A stretch of 64,000 nucleotides of DNA, taken from assembly GCF_008329905.1 (NCBI RefSeq), contig NZ_CP032155.1, positions 5,518,001 to 5,582,000 of the forward strand, given 5' to 3'. The position numbers and the translations under genes are program-made. Positions within the stretch are counted from its first letter, which is position 1. Every line of letters starts with the position of its first letter. Below are positions 1-10,597 of the stretch, one piece after another. This DNA comes from Mycobacterium sp. ELW1. GTDB taxonomy: Bacteria > Actinomycetota > Actinomycetes > Mycobacteriales > Mycobacteriaceae. The notes under the pieces were generated by a model. That model ran no database searches. It was not told the origin of the DNA and saw only the letters and a program-made list of their open reading frames with translations.

Positions 1-69
1 TTCCCGGGCGGCCTCGGCGGCGTCGGCCACCCCGGGCAGAGTCATCAGCGGGGCCAGGACATCACTCAC
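1..69 (-). CDS. N-terminal fragment of an unidentified protein (runs off the window)
   Basis: A reading frame on the minus strand opens with GTG at base 69 and stays open to the window edge, giving 23 residues that begin VSDVLAPLMTLPGVADAAEA. It is divergent from acs, with about 110 bases between the two starts. Only the first 23 codons are present, so no domain can be assigned. The start is a guess based on position, and an artefact cannot be excluded. Confidence 0.4.
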   Translation of the reverse strand, partial: MSDVLAPLMTLPGVADAAEAARE

Positions 70-182
70 GTTCGGTCACGCTATCCGATCCCCAGCTGCC
101 GTTCGGCGCGCGGCAGTAACCGCCCGCCGACGATTGTGACGTGCCAACTCCGATGCAACCTTCGGTGACTACGCTCACAGAC

Positions 183-2156
<1,974 letters not shown>

Positions 2157-2157
2157 T

Positions 2158-2898
2158 TCAGCCGACGTCGGCTGTCGGGACGAACCCGGTGCCGGGACGG
2201 TTCTTGCCCGCGACGTCGCCCAGGATCGCGTTGATCGACATCGTCACCGCGGGCGTGTGCAGCGGGATGAACTTGACGACGCAGGTGGGCAGGTCTTCGC
2301 TGAACGCGCCGTGGATCATTCCGACCAGCTTGTTGTTCACCGTGACCGGTGCACCGGAATCGCCGGGCTGGCCGCACACCTGGTTGACGATCGTGCCCGG
2401 GTCCTGGCCGGGTCCCCAGGTGACGCCGCACGAGTAACCGGTGGTGCGCCCGAGCTTGCAGGCGACCTCACCGAACGTCGGGTCGGGCCCGATGCCGTCG
2501 ATGACGAAGCCCTTGTAGTTCGAGATGGGCTGCACCTTGGCGGGGTCGAACCGGATTACCGCGTAGTCGAGACCGTCGTTGCCGGCGACCATGGTGCCGA
2601 TCACGCCGTCGGCGGGCCGGTCCTCGGAGGCGACCTGGGCGCCCGGGCCGCCACAATGCGCGGAGGTGAAGCCGATGAGCGCACCGGTGTTGTCGTTGCC
2701 GATGGACGTCAGTGTGCAGTAGGTGTCGCCGTTGACGACGATGCCCGCCCCACCGCCCATCGGCACCTTGCCGTCGGCCGTCGCAACCGGTGCCACGCCG
2801 GAGATCAGGACGACAAGGGCCATCACAACGGCACTCGCGATGGCCCTCGCGATGGCCCTCGCGATCAGGCCTACACGCTGCGCGGTCGTCACTGGCAA
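2158..2898 (-). CDS. Secreted trypsin-like serine protease (Rv3668c-like)
   Basis: Exported S1/chymotrypsin-like protease of 246 residues. Residues 1-42 are a signal peptide: basic start, hydrophobic stretch AVVMALVVLISGVAPVATA, probable cleavage after ATA. The triad is visible as TSAHC (His), LDYAVI (Asp) and GQPGDSGAPV (Ser), with paired cysteines around it. The gene converges on acs with one base between the stops. An oddity is the signal peptide region, built on an in-frame 12-base tandem repeat that gives ARAIARAIA. Position and sequence match Rv3668c; its substrate is unknown. Confidence 0.88.
   Translation of the reverse strand: MPVTTAQRVGLIARAIARAIASAVVMALVVLISGVAPVATADGKVPMGGGAGIVVNGDTYCTLTSIGNDNTGALIGFTSAHCGGPGAQVASEDRPADGVIGTMVAGNDGLDYAVIRFDPAKVQPISNYKGFVIDGIGPDPTFGEVACKLGRTTGYSCGVTWGPGQDPGTIVNQVCGQPGDSGAPVTVNNKLVGMIHGAFSEDLPTCVVKFIPLHTPAVTMSINAILGDVAGKNRPGTGFVPTADVG
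2834..2865. repeat. 12-base tandem repeat in a signal peptide
   Basis: The unit ctcgcgatggcc occurs 2.7 times in tandem inside the protease signal-peptide coding region. The unit is a multiple of three, so copy changes would lengthen or shorten the basic N region by four residues without shifting the frame. Confidence 0.8.
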
Positions 2899-3037
2899 CC
2901 TCCATTTACCGTCCGCCCCGACAGGGCGAGTCTAGCTTGATCACACCCGCACCTTGCGTAACAGCTTCAGTGGGTATCCCCGCTGCGGGCGCGGCATGGC
3001 AACATGAACCGCGACGACAGAAAGTTGGAGGACAGCC

Positions 3038-3550
3038 GTGAGCAATGGCGATCGCAAGACCGGTGTACCCACCACCGTCACCTCGATCCCGCTGGTGGAT
3101 CCGAACGCGCTACCGGCCAATCCCTCCGTCGGCGATCTGGTCAAGGACGCCACCGCACAGATGTCCACCCTCGTGCGCGCCGAGGTCGAGCTCGCCAAGG
3201 CGGAGATCACCCGCGATGTGAAGAAGGGCCTCACCGGCAGCGTCTTCTTCATCCTCGCGCTGGTGGTGCTGTTCTACTCGACGTTCTTCCTCTTCTTCTT
3301 CCTCGCCGAACTCCTCGACACCTGGCTGTGGCGCTGGGTGGCCTTCCTGATCGTCTTCCTGCTGATGGTGGTCACCACCGCGGTGTTCGCTCTCTTCGGG
3401 TATCTCAAGGTGCGCCGGATCCGCGGGCCGCAGAAGACCATCGAATCGGTCAAGGAAGCACGCCAAGCATTCACCCCCGGCCACGACAGGTCGCCGGCCA
3501 AGGTCGCCACGACGGGCACCCCGCCGCCCACTGACCCCTCCGGCTGGTGA
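3038..3550 (+). CDS. Phage-holin-family/DUF1469-type membrane protein (Rv3669-like)
   Basis: Integral membrane protein of 170 residues. A hydrophilic N-terminus and amphipathic helix (SVGDLVKDATAQMSTLVRAE VELAK region) is followed by two strongly hydrophobic segments, FFILALVVLFYSTFFLFFFL and WVAFLIVFLLMVVTTAVFAL, and a charged, Pro-rich tail. The GTG start at 3038 is preceded by a good GGAGGACA ribosome site. Its stop overlaps the start of ephE (TGATG), indicating co-translation. The family is named for weak similarity to holins; actual function is unknown. It sits at the position of Rv3669. Confidence 0.85.
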   Translation: MSNGDRKTGVPTTVTSIPLVDPNALPANPSVGDLVKDATAQMSTLVRAEVELAKAEITRDVKKGLTGSVFFILALVVLFYSTFFLFFFLAELLDTWLWRWVAFLIVFLLMVVTTAVFALFGYLKVRRIRGPQKTIESVKEARQAFTPGHDRSPAKVATTGTPPPTDPSGW

Positions 3551-4518
3551 TGGCTCAACCGGATCCCTCGGTCACCCGCATCGCGGGGCCGTGGCGGCAT
3601 TTCGACGTTCACGCCAACGGAATCCGGTTCCACTGTGTCGAATCGAACGACGGCGGCGGTCCGCGCGCCGAGTCGGTCGCGGGTGCGTCGCGGCCGCTGG
3701 TGATCCTGCTGCACGGTTTCGGCTCGTTCTGGTGGTCGTGGCGCCACCAGCTGCGCGGTCTGTCCGGAGCCCGGGTGGTCGCCGTCGATCTGCGCGGTTA
3801 CGGCGGCAGCGACAAGCCGCCGCGCGGCTACGACGGCTGGACGCTCGCCGGCGACACCGCCGGGTTGATTCGCGCGCTCGGCCACAGCTCGGCCACGCTC
3901 GTGGGGCACGCCGACGGCGGGTTGGTGTGCTGGGCGACGGCCGTGTTGCACCCGCGGGCGGTGCGGGCGATCGCACTGGTGAGCTCGCCGCATCCCGCCG
4001 CGCTGCGGGCCTCAGCGCTCGGCCGGCGCGATCAGGGCCGCGCCCTGCTGCCAACGCTGCTGCGCTATCAGCTGCCGATCTGGCCCGAGCACGCCCTCAC
4101 CCGGCACAACGCCGACCTTCTCGAGCACCTGGTGCGCAGTCGCGCATCGGGCAAATGGCTTGCTTCCGAGGACTTTTCGGAAACCATCGCACACATGCGC
4201 CGGGCCATCCAGATACCGTCAGCCGCGCACTCCGCACTGGAGTACCAACGCTGGGCGGTGCGCAGCCAATTGCGCAGCGAGGGTTGGCGATTCATGAAGC
4301 TGATGAACCGTCCGCTCGTGGTTCCGCTGTTACACCTGCGCGGCGACGCAGACCCGTATGTGCTGGCCGATCCGGTGGACCGAACCCAGCGTTATGCGCC
4401 GCGCGGCAGGTTCGTGTCGGTCTCCGGCGTCGGGCACTACGCCCACGAGGAGGCCCCCGACGAGGTCAACGATCACCTGCGGCGGTTCCTCGGGCAGGTC
4501 TACGACACCGCTAGGTGA
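3550..4518 (+). CDS. ephE: Epoxide hydrolase-like alpha/beta hydrolase
   Basis: Alpha/beta-hydrolase of about 322 residues. The oxyanion motif HGFGSFWWSW and DLRGYGGSDKP lie in the first third. The nucleophile elbow is LVGHADGGL, with Asp as nucleophile as in epoxide hydrolases. The late acid and base are in GDADPYV and VGHYAHEE. A GTG three bases earlier is an alternative start. It overlaps the upstream membrane protein gene and its stop overlaps the convergent marP stop by eight bases. Matches EphE (Rv3670) in sequence and position; the natural epoxide substrate is not known. Confidence 0.88.
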   Translation: MAQPDPSVTRIAGPWRHFDVHANGIRFHCVESNDGGGPRAESVAGASRPLVILLHGFGSFWWSWRHQLRGLSGARVVAVDLRGYGGSDKPPRGYDGWTLAGDTAGLIRALGHSSATLVGHADGGLVCWATAVLHPRAVRAIALVSSPHPAALRASALGRRDQGRALLPTLLRYQLPIWPEHALTRHNADLLEHLVRSRASGKWLASEDFSETIAHMRRAIQIPSAAHSALEYQRWAVRSQLRSEGWRFMKLMNRPLVVPLLHLRGDADPYVLADPVDRTQRYAPRGRFVSVSGVGHYAHEEAPDEVNDHLRRFLGQVYDTAR

Positions 4519-5698
4519 CGCAGGCCCCGGTGGGCACCTTGGCGGTGTTGCCGATCTTGGCCAGCTGGCGCGACACCTCGTTGGCCGTCAGCACGAACCC
4601 GGTGTCGTTGTCGTCCACCGCGGCGCCGAACACCACCCCGAGCACCTGGCCCGCCCGGTTGATCATCGGTCCGCCCGAGTTGCCTTGGCGCACAGTCCCT
4701 CTGATCGTGTAGACCTCGCGGTTGACCGTCGTGGTGCGGTAGATATCCGGTCCGTTGAGCTCGATGGTCTCGCGCACCCGCGCCGGAGTCGCCGCGAACT
4801 CGCCGCCACCGGGATAACCCAGCACCACCGCGTCGGTGCCGGATTTGGCCGGCTGGTCGGCGAACACCAAGGGGCGCTGCGGCAGATTCGGGACGTCCAG
4901 GATCGAGATGTCCTCGTTCGGGTCGTAGGACACCACGGTCGCGTCGTAGGTCTGCCCTTCGGCTTCCACGGTGACACTTTCCGATCCGGCCACCACGTGC
5001 GCGTTGGACATCACCCGGTTCGGGGCGATCACGAAACCCGTGCCCTCCAGCACCTTTTGACATCCGGGGGCGACACCGCGGATCTTCACCACGCTCGCGC
5101 GCGCATTGCCGACAACCAGGCTGTCGGCCAGCGATGCGTCGGGGGCGTCCACTGCCTGAATAGGAGTGCGGCCGAAGGGCTGCAAGACATCCGGCAGACC
5201 GGAAGTGCGCAACAACGCCGACATCCGCTTGGGCACCGCCTTGAGCCACTCCGGTGCGTACTTGTCCACTTCGGCAAGCACTTTCGAACCGCGCGTGGCG
5301 GCGGCCAGGTTCGGTTGATCCGACGAGGTCAACGGGCTGGCGAGCAGCCAGGCGGCGACCATCACCACCAGCAGCTGGACCGCCACGCCGATCACCGAGT
5401 CGACGGTGCGGACCGCGCGGTTGCGGATCGCACCGCGTACCGCCCGGCCGAGCACCACACCGGCCACCTCGCCGACGACCACCAGCGCCAGAATCAAGAA
5501 GAGTGCGGCGAACAGCTTGGCCCGCGGCGAACTGATGTGGCTGACGATGTGGGGAGCGAGCATCACTCCGGCGATGGCGCCGAGGATGACGCCGACGAAC
5601 GACATCAGCGAGCCCAGCGCGCCGGACCGCCAGCCCGAGACGGCTGCCACCAACGCCACCGCCACCACGGCGATGTCCAGCCATTGCGAACTCGTCAC
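4511..5698 (-). CDS. marP: Membrane-anchored periplasmic serine protease MarP
   Basis: Protease of 395 residues. In M. tuberculosis MarP (Rv3671c) is required for acid and oxidative-stress resistance. Residues 1-130 hold four hydrophobic helices (CvpA/colicin V-like region). A trypsin-like domain follows with His in MSNAHVV, Asp in NEDISIL and Ser in RQGNSGGPM, facing the periplasm. The start at 5698 overlaps the stop of the Nudix gene (5695), so it is probably the last gene of a run nth, tlpA-like, nudix, marP. It has the normal length and all catalytic residues. Confidence 0.93.
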   Translation of the reverse strand: MTSSQWLDIAVVAVALVAAVSGWRSGALGSLMSFVGVILGAIAGVMLAPHIVSHISSPRAKLFAALFLILALVVVGEVAGVVLGRAVRGAIRNRAVRTVDSVIGVAVQLLVVMVAAWLLASPLTSSDQPNLAAATRGSKVLAEVDKYAPEWLKAVPKRMSALLRTSGLPDVLQPFGRTPIQAVDAPDASLADSLVVGNARASVVKIRGVAPGCQKVLEGTGFVIAPNRVMSNAHVVAGSESVTVEAEGQTYDATVVSYDPNEDISILDVPNLPQRPLVFADQPAKSGTDAVVLGYPGGGEFAATPARVRETIELNGPDIYRTTTVNREVYTIRGTVRQGNSGGPMINRAGQVLGVVFGAAVDDNDTGFVLTANEVSRQLAKIGNTAKVPTGACVT

Positions 5699-6498
5699 AG
5701 GGGCTCCTCACTGCTTCTGACGAGTGCCATGGCCTCGTCCAACTCCCGGACGTCTTCGCTGTTCCACGGTTGCGACCAACCGGCCACATCGAGCATCGCT
5801 GAGATTACGTGTCCGGTGAACCCCCATACCAACATCTGGTTGAGCAGAAATGCCGGCCCGGCCAGCCCGCGTCCAGCCCCCGTGCGGTAAACCATCAGCC
5901 GGTTCTCAGGATTGATGAACGCCCGCACCGGAACTCGCGCGACGAGCGCGGTTTCACCGCTGTCGACGACGGCCACCGGTCCCGGATCCGGTGAGTACGC
6001 CAGCACCGGTACGACGTGGAAACCCGAGGGAGGGATGAACATTCGCTCGAGAACGGCAAGCGGATGCAGGCGGTCCGGGTCAATGCCGGTCTCCTCCTGC
6101 GCTTCTCGCAGCGCGGTGCCCACCGGCCCGTCGTCTCCCGGGTCCGCAGCCCCACCGGGGAACGCGGCCTGGCCGGCATGGTGGCGCAGCGAGCCGGCCC
6201 GCACCGTCAGCAACAGATCCGCGTCGTCGGGCAATCGCCCGTCGGCGTAACCGGAGCTCGGCCCCGAGAACAGCACGAGCACAGCGGCGTCGCGCGCATT
6301 GGTACCGGCCTCGCGCGCTTCGACAACCGCAGCCAACAACTCAGGCGGAACCTTGCGGCGATAGGCATGCGGAACGCGGTCGACGTTGTCGACCAACGGT
6401 GCCAGCCAAGGCGGCCGGTACTCCGGGGTGAGCGCGCCCGAGCCTGCCGAGCGGGGAGAACCCTGGGTCACCGGCGCGTCTCTCTCGTCTGTCGTCAC
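5695..6498 (-). CDS. Nudix hydrolase, CoA-pyrophosphatase-like (Rv3672c-like)
   Basis: Nudix hydrolase of 267 residues. The Nudix box core REAQEETG follows FPGGAADPGDDGP, the arrangement seen in CoA diphosphatases. It probably hydrolyses CoA or CoA derivatives in the cytosol (family inference). Start ATG at 6498 gives MTTDERDAP and overlaps the stop of the upstream thioredoxin-like gene. It overlaps marP by four bases at its end, indicating translational coupling. Confidence 0.88.
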   Translation of the reverse strand: MTTDERDAPVTQGSPRSAGSGALTPEYRPPWLAPLVDNVDRVPHAYRRKVPPELLAAVVEAREAGTNARDAAVLVLFSGPSSGYADGRLPDDADLLLTVRAGSLRHHAGQAAFPGGAADPGDDGPVGTALREAQEETGIDPDRLHPLAVLERMFIPPSGFHVVPVLAYSPDPGPVAVVDSGETALVARVPVRAFINPENRLMVYRTGAGRGLAGPAFLLNQMLVWGFTGHVISAMLDVAGWSQPWNSEDVRELDEAMALVRSSEEPL

Positions 6499-7136
6499 TG
6501 CACTGCATTCTTCACCGCGGCGGCGATCTCGTCGGCACTGGTGAACGCCTGCGGCAGGATTTTGGCAACGCTACCGTCCGCACGCAGTATCACGGTCGCG
6601 GGCATCACGTTGGGCACTCCCAACGCCGCGGCGATCCGGCGCTGACCGTCCTGCAGCGTGGGTAGCCGCACTCCGAGCTCGGCCAGTCGCAACAGGCCGG
6701 CCGTCTCGTTCTCGTCCTGATGCACGGTCACCACGGCAACGTCCGGCCCGACTCGGCGCTGGTAGTCCGCCATCGCGGGCAGCTCCTCCGCGCACGGCCC
6801 GCACCAGTAGGCCCAGAGGTTGAGCACCACCGTGCGACCGGCCAGCGCGCGGGCCACATCCACCTGTGCACCGTCGGCGGCACACTCGACGACGATGCCG
6901 CGCAACTCCTTCGGGCCGGGGTTGTCGGCCGCGGCCGGGCAGGGCGGCAGGTCGGCGCGCCGGCGCGGCTCGGCCAGCGCTTCGGGCGTGTCGGCGTCGC
7001 GGTGGGTCCGCGACACCTGGGTGCCCGGCGAACCGCCCGACCCCGACGGGGTGTCGCCGAGTTCGAGGGCAAACGCGGTGATCAGGGCTGCCGCCACAGC
7101 GAGTACTGCCAGCGTCCAGCGGGTCGACGTCGTCAT
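6495..7136 (-). CDS. Exported thioredoxin-like (TlpA/ResA type) protein (Rv3673c-like)
   Basis: 213 residues with an N-terminal hydrophobic anchor or signal segment (about residues 8-28, LAVLAVAAALITAFALELG). A thioredoxin fold follows whose active site is NLWAYWCGPCAEELP. The WCGPC dithiol indicates a periplasmic thiol-disulfide oxidoreductase, as for TlpA/ResA. Two further cysteines (PPCPAAAD and VVECAADG) flank the domain in the N-terminal part and may form a structural disulfide. It overlaps the Nudix start and lies 22 bases after nth. Confidence 0.88.
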   Translation of the reverse strand: MTTSTRWTLAVLAVAAALITAFALELGDTPSGSGGSPGTQVSRTHRDADTPEALAEPRRRADLPPCPAAADNPGPKELRGIVVECAADGAQVDVARALAGRTVVLNLWAYWCGPCAEELPAMADYQRRVGPDVAVVTVHQDENETAGLLRLAELGVRLPTLQDGQRRIAAALGVPNVMPATVILRADGSVAKILPQAFTSADEIAAAVKNAVQ

Positions 7137-7158
7137 CAGTGCAGTTCGGGCCGAAAGG

Positions 7159-7971
7159 TCAGAGGCCGGCCAGGGCCAGCAGATGCTCGGTCTCGGGACC
7201 CTTGACCAGTGGCGCGGCGATCAACGGATCGGTGGGCCCGAGCCCGAAGGACGGGCAGTCCTTGGCCAGCACGCACACTCCGCAGGCCGGCTTTCGGGCA
7301 TGGCAGACCCGGCGGCCGTGAAAAATCACCCGATGGCTCAGTAATGTCCACTCGCGACGCTCGATCAGCTCGCCCACGATGTGTTCGACCTTGACCGGGT
7401 CTTCCTCGGCGGTCCACCGCCACCGACGCACGAGCCGACCGAAGTGGGTGTCGACGGTGATGCCGGGGATGTCGAAGGCGTTGCCCAGGATGACGTTGGC
7501 GGTTTTGCGGCCCACGCCCGGCAGCGTCACCAGTTCGTCCAGAGTGTGCGGCACTTCGCCGTCGAACCGCTCGACGAGTTCCTGACCCAGCCGGATCAGC
7601 GAGTTGGCTTTGTTTCGGTAGAAGCCGGTGGGCCGGACCAGCTCCTCGAGTTCGGTGCGATCGGCCTGCGCGTAGTCGCGGGCGGTGCGGTACTTCTTGA
7701 ACAGCGCCGGCGTGGTGCGGTTGACGCCCTTATCGGTGGACTGCGCCGACAGGATGGTGGCGACGGTCAGTTCCAGCGGGTTGGTGAAGTCGAGCTCGCA
7801 GTACACATGCGGAAACGCTGTGGCCAAGGTGCGGTTCATCCGCCTGGCGCGCCGGACCAGGCCAAGATGGGTTTCGGAGTCCCACTTCGTTGCTCCCGCC
7901 TTGCTCGCGGCCGGCGGGGTGGCAGCGCCGCCAGCGGTCTTGCGCCTGGTTGACGGGCTGTTCGTGGTCAC
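7159..7971 (-). CDS. nth: Endonuclease III (DNA glycosylase/AP lyase)
   Basis: Base-excision repair enzyme that removes oxidised pyrimidines. The helix-hairpin-helix [13 protein letters not shown] carries the catalytic Lys, TVDTHFGRL the catalytic Asp, and the 4Fe-4S loop is the C-terminal cluster [17 protein letters not shown]. The frame is open far upstream, but the GTG at 7971 gives the N-terminus [11 protein letters not shown] and a normal length of 270 residues. It is divergent from the small membrane protein gene and leads the nth to marP run. Confidence 0.92.
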   Translation of the reverse strand: MTTNSPSTRRKTAGGAATPPAASKAGATKWDSETHLGLVRRARRMNRTLATAFPHVYCELDFTNPLELTVATILSAQSTDKGVNRTTPALFKKYRTARDYAQADRTELEELVRPTGFYRNKANSLIRLGQELVERFDGEVPHTLDELVTLPGVGRKTANVILGNAFDIPGITVDTHFGRLVRRWRWTAEEDPVKVEHIVGELIERREWTLLSHRVIFHGRRVCHARKPACGVCVLAKDCPSFGLGPTDPLIAAPLVKGPETEHLLALAGL

Positions 7972-8065
7972 GATGCAAGGGTACTGACTCCGGTCCGGCG
8001 AGCTGCGGACCGACCGGTGACAATTCGTGATCCCGCTGAGACCTTGCCCGTGTTTACTTTCCCCC

Positions 8066-8365
8066 GTGACCTGGTTGCTCGCGGTATGTGTCCCCGGGCT
8101 TTTGATGCTGTCGACGTTCGGGTTGCAAAGACTCGAGGAGGCCTTGCACGTCGATCGCAAGGCCGCCGACGAGGTCACCGAATATCTGGAACGGGCCGCC
8201 ACGACACCGGCCGCGCACGTTGCGCCGCGCGCCGAAGCCGCGCCAAGCCGGGCCGAAACACCGTCCCGACTGAGCGATGACGAGCCCGGTTTGCCCACGC
8301 GCTCACACGCCTACGCACGTCCCAATCCGCAATTTCACCGGACTCAATACGCCAATCGTGTGTAG
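8066..8365 (+). CDS. Small conserved mycobacterial membrane protein (Rv3675-like)
   Basis: About 99 residues. A GTG start at 8066 gives [20 protein letters not shown], one transmembrane helix, followed by a charged and proline/alanine-rich cytoplasmic stretch and a conserved-looking end ANPQF-type motif ([15 protein letters not shown]). It lies between nth and crp as Rv3675 does. No function is known. It is shorter than the M. tuberculosis protein in the middle region. Confidence 0.75.
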   Translation: MTWLLAVCVPGLLMLSTFGLQRLEEALHVDRKAADEVTEYLERAATTPAAHVAPRAEAAPSRAETPSRLSDDEPGLPTRSHAYARPNPQFHRTQYANRV

Positions 8366-8465
8366 CGTTGGCACGTCGAAAGTCCGGCAACCACTAGACT
8401 GACAGTGCCCGGCCACACAGCTGGCCTGCGCATTTCATATCACCGAAGAGTTTAAGAGGGGCGAC

Positions 8466-9140
8466 GTGGACGAGATCCTGGCGAGGGCCGGAATCTTCCA
8501 GGGAGTTGAACCCAGCGCTGTTTCCGCGCTGACGAAACAGCTTCAGCCGGTTGACTTCCCGCGGGGACATACGGTCTTTGCCGAGGGCGAGCCCGGCGAC
8601 CGGCTGTACATCATCATCTCCGGGAAGGTGAAGATCGGCCGCCGTTCGCCGGACGGCCGGGAAAACCTGCTGACCATCATGGGTCCGTCGGACATGTTCG
8701 GTGAACTGTCCATCTTCGACCCGGGCCCGCGGACGTCCAGCGCCACCACGATCACCGAGGTGCGCGCGGTCTCCATGGACCGCGACGCGCTGCGGGCGTG
8801 GATCGCCGACCGGCCGGAGATCGCCGAGCAGCTGCTGCGGGTGTTGGCCCGCCGCCTGCGCCGCACCAACAACAACCTCGCCGACCTCATCTTCACCGAC
8901 GTCCCGGGGCGGGTCGCCAAGCAGCTGCTGCAGCTGGCACAGCGATTCGGCACCCAGGAGGGCGGCGCGCTGCGGGTCACGCACGACCTCACGCAGGAGG
9001 AGATCGCCCAGCTGGTGGGCGCCTCGCGCGAGACGGTCAACAAGGCGCTGGCCGATTTCGCCCACCGCGGATGGATACGCCTGGAGGGCAAGAGCGTGCT
9101 GATCAGCGACTCCGAGCGGCTGGCCCGCCGGGCACGGTAA
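8466..9140 (+). CDS. crp: cAMP-responsive transcription factor CRP
   Basis: Global cAMP receptor protein of 224 residues, the Rv3676 orthologue by sequence and position. The N-terminal cyclic-nucleotide domain carries [17 protein letters not shown], the cAMP phosphate-binding loop. The C-terminal winged helix has [21 protein letters not shown] as its helix-turn-helix. The GTG start at 8466 follows a purine-rich AAGAGGGGCGAC ribosome site. A -10-like TAGACT lies at 8395-8400. It controls respiration, resuscitation and starvation genes in relatives. Confidence 0.95.
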   Translation: MDEILARAGIFQGVEPSAVSALTKQLQPVDFPRGHTVFAEGEPGDRLYIIISGKVKIGRRSPDGRENLLTIMGPSDMFGELSIFDPGPRTSSATTITEVRAVSMDRDALRAWIADRPEIAEQLLRVLARRLRRTNNNLADLIFTDVPGRVAKQLLQLAQRFGTQEGGALRVTHDLTQEEIAQLVGASRETVNKALADFAHRGWIRLEGKSVLISDSERLARRAR

Positions 9141-9152
9141 GCCCGGCGCGCG

Positions 9153-9923
9153 CTATGCGCGCAGGTAGTCCAGCTGGGCCCGCACCGATTTCTCGGCGGC
9201 GTCCCATAATTCCTCGTTCACGTCGGTGTAGACGTGCTCGACGACTTGGCGCGCACTGGCGTCCTCACCCAGCGCCCGCAGGGCCTGGCGCACCTGATCG
9301 AGCCGTTCCTCGCGATGCGCGAGATACATCGCGGTGACGGCTTCGAGGTCGTCGAGGTCGGGACCGTGGCCCGGCAGCACAGTGCGACGTCCGAGCCCCT
9401 GCAGCCGGCGCAGGGAATCCAGGTACTGAGTCAGGCTGCCGTCCTCGTCATCGATGACGGTGGTGCCCCGGCCCAGCACGGTATCGGCGGTCAGCACCGC
9501 ACCGTCGACCAGGAACGACAACGAGTCCGCGGTATGGCCAGGTGTGGCCATCACCGTGATCCGCAGGCCGGCGGCGTCGATGACTTCGCCGTCGCTCAGC
9601 GGACCGCCGAGCCCGCGCAGGAATCCGCTGCCCACCGACCGCACCACCGCACCCGTGCGGTCGACGATTTTGTCGATGCCGCCGGTGTGGTCCTCGTGCT
9701 TGTGACTGATCAGCACCAGCGAAATGGTGCCGAGTTCGGCGAGCCTGCCGATGTGCTCGTCGTCGTCAGGACCCGGGTCGACGATCACCATCTCCGTGCT
9801 GCCCGGACCGCGCAGCACCCAGGTGTTGGTGCCGTCCAGCGTCATGATCCCCGGGTTGTTGCACAGGAGTACTGAGGCCGTGTCGGTTACCGGCCGCAGA
9901 ATCCCGTACGCCGGATGGCTCAT
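9153..9923 (-). CDS. Metallo-beta-lactamase-fold hydrolase (Rv3677c-like)
   Basis: 256 residues. The metal-binding motif HKHEDHTGG (HxHxDH) and the later [11 protein letters not shown] give a glyoxalase II/LACTB2-like metallo-hydrolase, probably cytosolic and binding two zinc ions. The substrate is not known; related animal proteins act on RNA or thioesters. The start at 9923 overlaps the stop of the RidA gene by four bases. The downstream end faces crp with 12 bases between stops. Confidence 0.87.
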   Translation of the reverse strand: MSHPAYGILRPVTDTASVLLCNNPGIMTLDGTNTWVLRGPGSTEMVIVDPGPDDDEHIGRLAELGTISLVLISHKHEDHTGGIDKIVDRTGAVVRSVGSGFLRGLGGPLSDGEVIDAAGLRITVMATPGHTADSLSFLVDGAVLTADTVLGRGTTVIDDEDGSLTQYLDSLRRLQGLGRRTVLPGHGPDLDDLEAVTAMYLAHREERLDQVRQALRALGEDASARQVVEHVYTDVNEELWDAAEKSVRAQLDYLRA

Positions 9924-10375
9924 TCCACCTCGACGATGAGCTCGACCTCCACCGGCGCGTTCAGCGGCAGCTCGGACACTCCGACTGCGGAGCGGGCGTG
10001 CGCTCCGGCCTCGCCGAAGACCTCACCCAAAAGGTCCGAGGCCCCGTTGATGACGCCGGGCTGACCGGTGAATCCCGGCGCCGACGCGACGAACCCGACC
10101 ACCTTCACCACCCGCGTGACGTTGTCGAGGCCCACCAGCGCGTCGATCGCGGCCAGTGCGTTCAGCGCGCACAGCCGGGCGGCCTGTTTGGCCTGTTCGG
10201 CGGTCACCTCGGCGCCAACCTTGCCGGTCTGGCTCAGGCTGCCGGCCTCCATCGGAAGCTGCCCGGCGGTGTAAACGAGATTGCCGGTCCGAACCGCGGG
10301 CACATAGGCCGCCAGTGGCTTGACCACGTCCGGCAGGGTCAGCCCGAGCTCGGCGAGCCGCTGGAGTGCAGTCAC
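9920..10375 (-). CDS. RidA/YjgF-family protein (Rv3678c-like)
   Basis: 151 residues of the RidA fold ([15 protein letters not shown] near the start, ending [12 protein letters not shown]). Family members deaminate reactive enamine/imine intermediates of PLP enzymes. The GTG start at 10375 overlaps the TGA of the preceding small gene (GTGA). It forms a tight operon with the DUF4177 gene and the MBL-fold hydrolase. Whether it keeps the catalytic arginine typical of true RidA is not certain, so the subgroup is left open. Confidence 0.85.
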   Translation of the reverse strand: MTALQRLAELGLTLPDVVKPLAAYVPAVRTGNLVYTAGQLPMEAGSLSQTGKVGAEVTAEQAKQAARLCALNALAAIDALVGLDNVTRVVKVVGFVASAPGFTGQPGVINGASDLLGEVFGEAGAHARSAVGVSELPLNAPVEVELIVEVE

Positions 10376-10533
10376 TTAGGGCGCTTCAGGTAGGCGACGT
10401 GCTGTTCACCGGTGGGACCGGGAAGGACCGCGACCAGTTCCCAGCCGTCAGCGCCCCACTGGTCGAGGATTTGCTTGGTGGCGTGGGTCAGCAGGGGCAC
10501 CGTGGCGTATTCCCATGTGGTCGGTTGGCTCAT
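10372..10533 (-). CDS. Small DUF4177-like protein (Rv3678A-like), 53 residues
   Basis: A short frame starting ATG at 10533 (MSQPTTWEYATVPLLTHATK) and ending KRPK. The pattern WEYATVPLL..ILDQWGADGWELVAV is that of DUF4177-type proteins. Its stop overlaps the RidA start (GTGA), so it is the first gene of the three-gene minus-strand operon. It diverges from the ArsA pair with 64 bases between starts. Function unknown. Confidence 0.85.
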   Translation of the reverse strand: MSQPTTWEYATVPLLTHATKQILDQWGADGWELVAVLPGPTGEQHVAYLKRPK

Positions 10534-10597
10534 GGCCGAAGCTTAACGCCGACACCAATCCCACAGGGGTTCGCGGGGGCTTGGCTAGCATGCACTG

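Noticed and set aside
4358..5890. 510-codon plus-strand frame across marP
   Set aside because: Opposite a protease with full catalytic triad; composition is typical of antisense frames in GC-rich DNA.
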